Below are positions 55,365 through 64,000 of a DNA stretch of 64,000 nucleotides, one piece after another. The first letter of the stretch is position 1. Each line of letters begins with the position of its first letter. The notes under the pieces were generated by a model. It made no database searches. It saw only the letters and a program-made list of their open reading frames with translations, and was not told where the DNA came from. The stretch comes from Lasioglossum baleicum. Its lineage: Eukaryota > Arthropoda > Insecta > Hymenoptera > Halictidae. The stretch lies in assembly GCF_051020765.1 (NCBI RefSeq), contig NC_134948.1:1542501-1606500 (forward strand), written 5' to 3'. A program made the translations under genes and the position numbers.

Positions 55365-57590
55365 CTCGCGCTACAAGATCACGGGAGTCTCGGAGATAGT
55401 AATTAAATCCAGCCGGCGGCGGTTGTTCGAAGGACCGAGAGCATATGAGAATGTTTCGTTTCCATCGGCGGTGCATGCTCGTTGCATTAACGTATTATAT
55501 TTGCAGGCCCCCGTGCTACCCCGCCGGCATTTATTCCCCGTGTCACACAGCACTGACATCATCGATTTTAGCCGCTTCCTCGAGACGAAGTTTCGTTGCT
55601 TCGATGTTCCCTGCAAGCTCGCTATTTACATTCAGAATCTGATTATTCCGAGGAGACATGCGACCCTTACTATGGCACACTAACTTGGACCTAACCGCAT
55701 CAACCGCGAGAAATTAGCGATCCTGTGCATCGTAAAAATCTCACATCCTCCTACGCTTCCCTGAGTGGCTCGGAGAATTTTTTAAAAATTCCGAAAGTCA
55801 GGTTTACATTTTTTTCTATTTTTGGCTCTGCTGGTAGAACTCGTGCTGAATCGATCGGCGTTGGTTTCATGTTGATACGCCCACAAGAAACATTTTTGAC
55901 TTATATAAGCTTACGTAACATCCACAGTTTTCAATATATCCGGAAGATTCTTCGATCTATACGTTCTGGAAGGATCGTAGAAAATTATCGCGTGCGAGGA
56001 GATTGAATTTTTGGACCGAGAGAAAATGGGTACGTCCTTGAAGGTTCCGGATCCGAACACATTTAAAGTAAGAAGAGAAAGGTACTTGCGAGCAGACGAC
56101 GAAGGGTCGAGGGGAAGGGAGAGGGCTTCCGAAGGGTGGTACCCTTCACCGTGGATTATCCGTTGACCTGCCCAGACATAAAGGACGCTTCGTTTCCGCA
56201 ATTCATCGATACGGCTACGCCAAGCCGGCCGATAATAAAGAGTAAATAAGGGCAAAAATAGATGCCTGCCGGCTGGGCCCTATTAAGGGGAGCGACGCGC
56301 TCGAAGGGTTCTGCTTATTTATTCCTCTCTTTCTCGCGCTCCACCTCCTTTTTTGCACGAGAGTCTGCACGGTTGAGAGACTTCACGGACAAAATCGTTA
56401 CGACCCGAGCTTTGGGGTGGGGGTGGTTTTTCGATGGGTTTTTTAGCGGTCAGACAAAACCTTTCTGGAAGCTTATTTTTCATGTCGCGGGGGAACAATG
56501 AAAATTTTTATCGCGCGCAAGAAATATTCGTCGCGCTACTCCGAATATTCTGTCCACGACTCGGGAATTATCCTGCTTTTTATAGGGTCAGTGGTTTTAT
56601 GTACGCACACTCCCGTCTATAAATCACCGGACATTTATATGTGTCTTCAAGAAAATGGCAATTAAAGAATACAAGCTTCAAGCTTGATTTGATTGTCTCA
56701 TTTCAGACCTTTGTGCCATGTTGAAGACAAAACTTGTGGAAGTGTTGGAAGGTACAGGAGATTTTGTATGCTCGACCAGCACTTTCCGTGAAATATTGTT
56801 AGCTGCAAATTAAATTCTCGCGTACCAGCTGGCGGGTGTTAATTGTGACAATTTTTACCGTCGACTATCTTCTCTCGCTGCGAACGGTTTTCTCGAATGA
56901 CAGTGATCGGGAAAAACACACCTGCACTTTTCCAGGGCAAACCGCGACTGGGAATAAATTTAGGTAATCTTCTCGCCCCCCCCCCCCCCCACCCCTTCAA
57001 CGAGCACCGAAAGGGATCATCGGCCTTCGTCGGTTCACGCTGCAATAAACATTACCCGACACACCGAAATAACATGAAAAGCGGCCGGACGATCGAACGC
57101 GGAAATTGCAAAATGAACTCGAAATGGAATACAAAATAAATGCAGTACAACAGCGGCGACATTAACCGTAGAATAAAACGGGAGGAAAACAACCGTGAAA
57201 TCAAACGCGAAATAAATGTGACGTCGGATCGTAGAATAAATCCTCGAACGAAATTGAATCGCAGAGCCTGGCCATGGGACATGTAACCGTTCTGTTATTC
57301 TTAGAACGCAATGTGCTCTATCTACAATTGATTTAACATCGGGACCGGCTGTAGTAAAGAGGAACACTATTTATATTTCACAACAGGAAACCAACGGCTT
57401 ATGATCTGTCCTACATCGATCATCGATCATAAATTTCATACCGAGAAATCGTACAACGCTGACAATTATCCGGGCCGGTATACACATTTTTCTTGGGAAC
57501 TTGGAAAGTTGGGAAAACTATGAAAGTTTGCTGGGAAGTAGAGTAGTTCGATCGCTATACTAGCCTATTTTTTATTCTTGACGTAGCACT
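55365..57590. other. No supported gene; poly-C run at 56976-56990
   Basis: Frames up to 114 codons (55911-56255, minus) overlap others and carry no motif. The 15-base C run marks a low-complexity site. A His/Pro-type reading across it is an artefact. Confidence 0.4.
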
Positions 57591-57593
57591 GAC

Positions 57594-57995
57594 ATAGGGG
57601 TGAGACCACCCCTTGAACGTAACTTAGAATTTCATTTTTCACGGAATATTTAGAAATTTGTGTCGTTCATAAAAATGTGGAAAAAGGTCTAAAACTAATC
57701 GTCTGAGTTAGATAGCATCCCTTGCTAATATATATCACGTTTCTACCCTTCTGTGAATTTTTAAATTATTTATAAACATTGCTTTAATAAATGATAAATG
57801 ATAAATTGACAATGATAAAATTGTGAAACTGTTTTGTAGACCAATTTTTTAATTTTTGCCTTGGTACGATTTCAGGGGTCGGAATCACCCCTCGAAAATA
57901 ACGTAGAATTTCCTCTCTGACGTAAAATATTTTAAAATCCGTGCTATTCAAAGGACCGAATCAAACATATTTAAAAATAGGCTGTCGTATTTTCC
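57594..57995 (+). repeat. Diverged direct duplication, about 280 bp apart
   Basis: GGGGTGAGACCACCCCTTGAACGTAAC at about 57597 and GGGGTCGGAATCACCCCTCGAAAATAAC at about 57873 begin two related blocks. Both continue with TAGAATTTC, an A(A/T)ATATTT or AAATATTTT phrase, and (C/G)TGTCGTTCA- or CCGTGCTATTCA-like words. Confidence 0.55.
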
Positions 57996-57999
57996 AGCA

Positions 58000-59080
58000 T
58001 TCTTTGTTAACGCATATTGTGCTCGAATCTTTTTATAGAATGTCTGGTTGTTTATCAATTCTATTGAAAGGCTCGGTTCCGGATTAATATTCGAATCCCT
58101 TTATTTCGATGGATCAAATGAAATAATCCGTGGGATGGTGTGTGCTTTAGGATTGTTGAAGTTAGACGGTACAACGTGCTATCTTGTTCAGTGTATACAG
58201 AGTGACGTATCGATAGAATTCAGGCTAGCGGTTTTCGTATAAAGGGATCGCGAATATCGTCCGCGTTTCTGTGGTTTAAACGACGATTTGTTTGTTCGTG
58301 GCTCTACCGCCTGTTTGATTCATTCTGGCCGTATTCAATTAATGCACTCGGATACCGGGCGAGCTGTATTTATTTTTCGAAGAAATCAAAATATTCGACG
58401 TTTTTAAAAGTGATTCCCGTGTACTATCTTCTCATGTTCTCTCTCCCCGTCATGTTCTATTAATATTTTATATCCCGAATGCGCGTTTCGCATTCCCGGA
58501 ATACTGTTGCTTCCATTATTTCACCACGGAATAACCTTTCCAGCGTTACGAATAATCAAAACAAGATTCTCGGAATGAAAACAATCGATGACGAAATGGG
58601 AAAACAGCGTCTCCGTAGAAGTCGTCCGGCGAGCCATCGAAAGAGAAGGTTGCAGCTTTTTAATTGCTATTTACCGAGCTTTCATGCGATTCGCTCGCTC
58701 CTCCTTATTTCGAGTTGAAAGTGTGTCCCGAAGCACGTCCTTCACTAGACACGATGATTTTCATGGTGCATTTGTGTACTTGTTTACCTCCCGTTCGTTC
58801 TTTTGTCCCCGTCAATTTCCTTTGTGATCATTAGACGAAACAATGACACTTGGACCTGCCACGCGCGCGAACTTCCCCCACCCTTCGCGAACAAACGAAG
58901 CCGAGTTTGCTCTGATGACGTGCAATTGTTGACTCGACAGAAATTCGGTAATTAATTCGCTGGAACGTTGAGCAACTATCTTCGAGAAGCTTGGAAATTC
59001 AATATTTGAGTATGCGAGGCATTAAATCTGTAATACAGGTGGCCAAGGATCCGAAATTCACTAGGTGGGGTCCGAGGGTC
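58000..59080. other. No recognised feature
   Basis: Short plus frames of 64-79 codons without motif. Confidence 0.4.
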
Positions 59081-59084
59081 CCCT

Positions 59085-59255
59085 AAGTTCAGTACTGAGG
59101 AGGTCCGAGAGTCCTAAGTCCAATAATGAGAGGTCCGATGGTCCTATGTCCAATACTGAGGGGATCCGAGGGTCCTAAGTCCAGTGCTGAGGGGATACGA
59201 GGGTCCTAAGTCCAGTACTGAGGGGGTCCGAGGGTCCTAAGTCCAATATCCTAAA
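59085..59255 (+). repeat. 31-bp minisatellite, about five to six units
   Basis: Units of the form TGAGGGG(A/G)TCCGAGGGTCC followed by TAAGTCCAGTAC. The clean units near 59155-59250 have a period of 31 bp; the first two are shortened. Confidence 0.88.
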
Positions 59256-59259
59256 TTCA

Positions 59260-60335
59260 ATTCAGTGACGATGTCAGAATGTCGGATATTTGTTCAAAAA
59301 TAGCGACCGTAGAATTAACGTTAGTGTCAGGAGAACTTGTCAGGTTGCCATTGAAAGTTTAGTTAGCGGTAAATCGTCCCGGACAAGCAAGAGAACGGTG
59401 TCTCGTGCTCCCGAAGGCGTCGGTATCATTTGTCTGAATTGCCAGCGCTGCTTTCCCATTCGACCGGTGAAAATAAGCGAGCGACTTGCGTGCGGTCCGA
59501 CGCGACGACGGGCTCGCGTGTCCCATCACCCGCGTCATGTGACGATCGTGTCGCCTTAAGTAGAACTGACAGACTTAATGGGCCAGCTCCCAACTATTAC
59601 CCACTTGTGTGACGCAGGGAATGATAACACGACTATCTGCCCACAAAGATTGGTATCATTTGCGAGCGAGCGGCGCGCGTATTCTCTCGTAACTCGCGCG
59701 TGAAGTGCCTCGAAGGACACTGTTTTTCTTATGTAACCGTCCATTAATTTTTTCCCCGCGAGCACAGTCCATCAACCGATCACGTTTCAGTCGTGACACA
59801 GAACATTTCGTATTACCTCCTGGAAACCAGTCGAACGAGGCCAATCGTGCTCCTCCATTCTACTGATTCTATTGTCATCAGTTCCATTCATTTGCTCATT
59901 AATTTTTTCGTTCTCTATCGGTCTGAGAAAAAATATTTCATTTGTTCCCACGAGTTGCCTGTTACAACGTTTATTTTTAATCTACGAGATCTACTATGTT
60001 GGAGGTGTATGTTTCCTGTGTTAGACCTTGAATCTCTGATATTAAACAGCGATCATTTACGATAGGCTCTGGACCGTGCATTTAGAAACTCGGACGTTGC
60101 ATGTGCGAACTATAGTCCCACCCAGTAAATCTGAGACCTTGGACCTGTCATCGTAAACTGCGGTTGATGTATTACGGTTTAACATGTGCATCATAACCTT
60201 TGCACTTTGGATTTCGAACGACCGAACGATTATTCGCAGGATCCGTATGCGTGAATCGCGTACTGTCAATCTTCGGTGTCAGCGGGTTCAGGCTGGTGCA
60301 ATAGCGAAACTTTCGAAATGGACATCGGAGAATTG
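59260..60335. other. No recognised feature
   Basis: An 89-codon plus frame (59290-59559) and opposing 62-70 codon frames without motif. ACATGTGC and GGACC words near 60.1 kb may be outliers of the next minisatellite. Confidence 0.35.
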
Positions 60336-60339
60336 ACCC

Positions 60340-60950
60340 TGTACGTTGGAGACTGGATCTTGGACCTTGAACGTTGGACCCTGGATATTGGACCTTCGTT
60401 ATTGGACCCTGGATCTTGGACTTTGGATCTTTGACCCTGAATGTTGGAGCCTCAATCTTGGACCCTGGATGATAGACCTTGAATGTTGGACTTTCGATTT
60501 TGGACCCTTGTTGCTGGAGCCTGGATCTTGGACTTTGGATCTTTGACCTTGATTGTTGGACCCTGATTGTTGGAGCTTGGATCTTGGACCTTGAATGTTG
60601 GACCCTGGATATTGGACCTTCATTGTTGGACCCTGGATATTGGACCTTCGTTGTTGGACCCTGGATCTTGGACTTTGGATCTTTGACCCTGAATGTTGGA
60701 CTTTGGTTGTTGGATCCTGGATCTTGGACGTTGGATCTTTGACCCTGAATGTTGGACCTTGATTGTTGGATCCTGGATCTTGGACTTTGGATCTTTGGCC
60801 TTGATTGTTGGACCCTGACTGTTGGAGCCTGAATTTTGGACTCTGGATACTGGACCTTGAATGTTGAACTTTGGATTTTGGACCCTCAATGTTGGACCCT
60901 GATTGCTGCAGCCTGGTTCTTGGACCCTGGATCTCGAGTTTTGGACGACC
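60340..60950 (+). repeat. 14-bp minisatellite with 42-bp higher-order unit
   Basis: About 43 units of TTGGACCCTGGATC and its variants (TTGGACTTTGGATC, TTTGACCCTGAATG). They often group in threes to a 42-bp period. Because 42 is divisible by three, frames stay open on both strands (66, 87, 74 and 133 codons) as artefacts rich in Trp, Leu and Asp or in Ser, Gln and Lys. Confidence 0.93.
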
Positions 60951-61123
60951 ACCGATAAAATTTTATGCATTGTGTGGCACAGAACTACTTCTCGCCAAGT
61001 GTTTTCCCAGCTCTGTTCCATGTGGATTCGAGGATAAAGTCGTATAGCGCAGCATGAACGAGAGAAGTCTCGCGTGCGTCATTCTGACACTATTCCCGTT
61101 TCTCGAACGATTCTTTCGATTAA

Positions 61124-61444
61124 ATGACGCGAATCGGGTACTGTATTCCGTGGTTGCAACGGTCGAGGCGCTCGTATGCGGATGTAAGACACGAAGTACG
61201 AGTAGCAGACACGGGCCGGAAATATCTGAATGGCGGCGATAAACTGCGTTACACGCGGGAAGATAAGGAAAGGAACGCGACGCTGGTTAACCGTCTCGTC
61301 GGTGCCATCCGCGGAAACATAGTTGCGTCGGTGCGGTGTGGATTCGCGCAAGTAGGTAGAACGGTGGCAAACAATGTAATGGCGTTGGATAACAAGACGG
61401 CCGGTGGTAAAGGGAAGAAAATCAAGGAAAACACGACTGGCTAG
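61124..61444 (+). CDS. Unassigned 106-codon open reading frame
   Basis: It starts at an ATG (TTAAATGAC) and ends at TAG. From residue 35 the codons show a purine-first pattern. The product is basic with balanced composition: residues 45-75 (DKERNATLVNRLVGAIRG) could form a helix, and the C-terminus ends in a Lys/Gly-rich stretch (GGKGKKIKE). A 131-codon minus-strand frame overlaps it, which weakens the case. No family, signal peptide or membrane segment is recognised, and no splice sites are obvious. Confidence 0.2.
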   Translation: MTRIGYCIPWLQRSRRSYADVRHEVRVADTGRKYLNGGDKLRYTREDKERNATLVNRLVGAIRGNIVASVRCGFAQVGRTVANNVMALDNKTAGGKGKKIKENTTG

Positions 61445-61449
61445 AAACG

Positions 61450-62970
61450 GGTTGTGCAACGCACAAAACCGCATGTGAGAAATGATAAGAATCTCGAGCG
61501 AGAATTTCCGTGATCGAGGTCGGAATAAATGCAGAGATGTCGGTAAGATAACGTGTTAAATATTCCATTAAACAAATTTGTTAACGCCGGCATCGTTCGA
61601 AATTGAAATAAATCGATAGCCGCCGCTGGGACGCGGTGCGTTTAAACAGCCCATGAATTTTTCAACGAAACCTGCAAACTATTACGCAGGTCAACGCAAT
61701 TTCAGGAACGTATCAGATTGCCTCGAAAATTCACTCCGACCCCGGTTAATTAATTCCATTGGCTAAATTCAATTAACGCGATGTAATTAATTTCGTCGAC
61801 TCTAGCCTATCCCGGTTACGCACTCGCCAAATAATTATCATCTAGAAAACGATAACATACCGCTCACCAACTCTTGTATTGTTTCAACAAAATTGTTTTA
61901 CACTGTTCGAAGGGAAAACTTGAAGAATATAGAAAAATTTCTGAACATATATCGTTCGGTATATTCGCCGAAAAAGGATTCGTCGATACCGCTTCCGTTG
62001 TTAAGCTCCATGTAAAATTGATCTTGAATGTCGGCCGAAAAAGGCTCTTTTCAGCTCGTAAATTTCAGGTGTTCTCCTTCCATCGATCAGCGAGAACAAT
62101 CACGAGCATTTTCGGAACGCACCGGCTCCGCGCCTATGCATTTTCCATAAATTGCTCTCTTTCGCCGTGAATCGATCCCGGAGCAATAGCACGCACCGTA
62201 AATCACTGGATTCAGCGGCGTTGTTGCTCGGAAGAATAAAACCGTACGACCCCGTTTCGTCCCTTAAATTTTCAGAGCGCAGACTGCACCGACTCCTCGG
62301 TCTGCGGGTGCGCGGGGGGTGAACACCAGTGTCTGCTCTGCGGACCAAGGATCGTTGTTCTCCCCGACTGACGTCGCGGCTTAAAAGAAATTGCAACAAA
62401 TTTATAGCGTGCACCTTTATCGAATTTCTGCGCGCGACGCAGCCGCGTAAAATTTTTATTCGCGTCTATTTTAAGCATCCCCGAAAGGGTATAGATTCGC
62501 CGGTTTCGCGCGGAGCGGTGTTCGGAATGAATATTTTTCGAACGCTCGAGAACCATCGATTGCTCGAAACATTTTTTTCCCAAGTTACAACGACAGACAC
62601 TTCATCTCTATTTTTTTTTGTTGCGAAGGCCGCCTTTTAACAGAAGTGAGCGATTTATCGATGTTCGAATTAAAGCCGGGATTTGTGGACGTAGTTACCA
62701 ATCGTAGCGACGATTCCACGAGCGCAATCAATTTTCCGCGAGGGGAATACTTTCGCGGAGTGGCGAAATAGCGTGACCGCTCGGACGACTCGCGTGAGAG
62801 ACTCCGAAATGAAAAAAAGCGGGAACAACGAGAAAAAATACCACTCGACGGCACCGACTCGCTGCGATAATAGTCATCAATAACAAAAATCCGGGCGTTT
62901 AAGGGTAAGTCAGGCGTGACGTGGCAGATTACGATTTTTTCGTCGCTTTTTTCCGAGCAGTGGGAACACC
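61450..62970. other. No supported gene
   Basis: Overlapping frames of 89-104 codons on both strands at 61.87-62.85 kb without motif. AT-rich to 61.9 kb and GC-rich after. Confidence 0.35.
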
Positions 62971-62974
62971 GTCC

Positions 62975-63112
62975 AAGGTCGAAGATCCAGAGTCCAAGAT
63001 CTGTAGATCACGGTCCAGAATCCAAGGTCTACACCACCCGAAATCTAGGATCTAAACTTAGTGATCTACATTCTACGTTCTAAGCAGATTACCTGAAGTT
63101 TACGATGGCAGA
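62975..63112 (-). repeat. Decayed, inverted relative of the 14-bp minisatellite
   Basis: Words AAGGTCGAAGATCC, AGAGTCCAAGATCT, CGGTCCAGAATCCAAGG and CTAGGATCTAAAC are reverse-complement forms of the TTGGACCCTGGATC unit at 60.34-60.95 kb, much diverged. Confidence 0.5.
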
Positions 63113-63114
63113 TC

Positions 63115-64000
63115 CAACGTCTCAGATTTACAGCCAGCGATGTAGTTTCTACCTGTCTCAGTGTCCAATTTCGTAATCGGCTGTCCAGTATAAATAGTGA
63201 GTGTTTTACAGCTGACATTCAGTATTTTGCAGAATTGCGAGAGTAGCTATCCAAGAACAAACAGCTAAATATACCAAGATCCTGAAATATTTATATTATG
63301 GACACATGTGCACAATTTTAGTGCAGAAATTTGAATGATTCTTCTGAAAAAATTTCTGAAAATTCTCGGTTGACGGGAGCGCCCTCTCGACCACAATGCA
63401 CTGATCGTAGCGTGATTTAATTAATAGTGATCTTGGAATGACCGAGAGGGTCCAATGAAATGTTGTTCGGCGTCGTCGCAGAGGTGCCACTGGGTCAGGG
63501 AAACCCTCTGGTTTTCCGGATGCTACGTTACTGTGCCACAGCGACGCCGGAGAGAGAATCGTTCCGTCAGTCGGGTCTCGGCCGCCGTCAACGTCAATAC
63601 GACGGCGCACGAGTTCATCGTCTCGGCTCGGGAGCACCGAGCCACCTCGCGGTATCAGCTTTTTTGCAAAATTGTTATCACTTTCTTCTCTATCCACCTC
63701 TATCTCCGTCAAATTCCACAGTCTGCCATTCCTCTCCGCCTTCGAAGCACTTCAAACTCTTTGGAACCTCTGCACAGTTAGCTGTCACACGATCTCCACG
63801 TCTCCATTGGCATTTTGACATATTCTGTGACAGTGCACGACAGACCTCGTTACCCCTAGCCCTTCTAGAAAGTACCCATTCGTTGGTTGGGCTTCGCCGA
63901 GTGTGTCAGAAAATTTCGTGAAAAATGCTCGAACGTTTTCGAAGCTGTCTGAGTAGGTCTACAGTCCATTGGTGTACCTGTCTGTTTTGATTTTGCCCCA
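63115..64000. other. No supported gene
   Basis: A 138-codon minus frame (63296-63712, no ATG start) with an acidic N-terminal half (EIEVDREESD) overlaps plus frames of 108 and 153 codons. None can be preferred. GCTGTCTGAGTAGGTCTACAG and CTGTCTG near 63.94-63.98 kb may be one more weak unit of the dispersed repeat. Confidence 0.3.

Noticed and set aside
60346..61021. Frames of 66-133 codons with periodic Trp-Leu-Asp or Ser-Lys-Gln repeats
   Set aside because: They follow from the 14-bp/42-bp minisatellite; the same array is open on both strands.
63296..63712. 138-codon minus frame with acidic first half
   Set aside because: It has no ATG start and overlaps two longer or similar plus frames. 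The codon pattern alone is not enough.

Overview
The window looks like non-coding DNA of a large eukaryotic genome, most likely an arthropod and possibly a hymenopteran. The longest uninterrupted reading frame is 221 codons and has no ATG near its start. Spliceosomal-type donor and acceptor sites are present. Dinucleotide microsatellites, minisatellites and small inverted-repeat transposons are frequent, and CpG is not depleted in the GC-rich parts. The arthropod and hymenopteran calls rest only on composition and element types, so they are weak. No gene could be named. No rRNA, intact tRNA, CRISPR array or prokaryotic operon was seen.

Repeats are the main content. (1) A degenerate 29-32 bp repeat with core CAGACAAGTAGAAC forms a long clean array at 7.99-8.50 kb and decayed arrays at about fifteen other places, mostly in reverse orientation. 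(2) A hAT-like MITE family (ends TAGACTGCGGATC...) has four copies with both ends and 8-bp target duplications at 3.7, 16.4, 27.4 and 40.5 kb, and three decayed relatives at 4.8, 9.2 and 14.6 kb. (3) A 772-bp hAT-type element at 37.35 kb has a perfect 8-bp target duplication and a perfect 52-bp internal inverted repeat. (4) A 1.2-kb element at 52.8 kb has near-identical 330-340 bp inverted arms, CACTG ends and a TTA duplication. (5) A fold-back element is present at 33.2 kb and again at 49.6 kb, where it sits between the arms of a second inverted repeat. (6) Further inverted-repeat elements lie at 2.2, 11.4 and 33.8 kb. (7) Two tRNA-derived SINE-like sequences lie at 23.3 and 48.4 kb. (8) Minisatellites lie at 43.8, 54.6, 59.1, 60.3 and 63.0 kb.

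The best gene candidates are weak. They are an ATG-initiated exon with a consensus donor at 23.93-24.17 kb, a pair of coding-like frames at 45.2-46.05 kb, a 106-codon frame at 61.1 kb, and a TATA-plus-initiator core promoter at 8.73 kb. The simplest reading is that the window lies in long introns or between genes, with at most a few small exons. Nothing indicates that the candidate genes act together.
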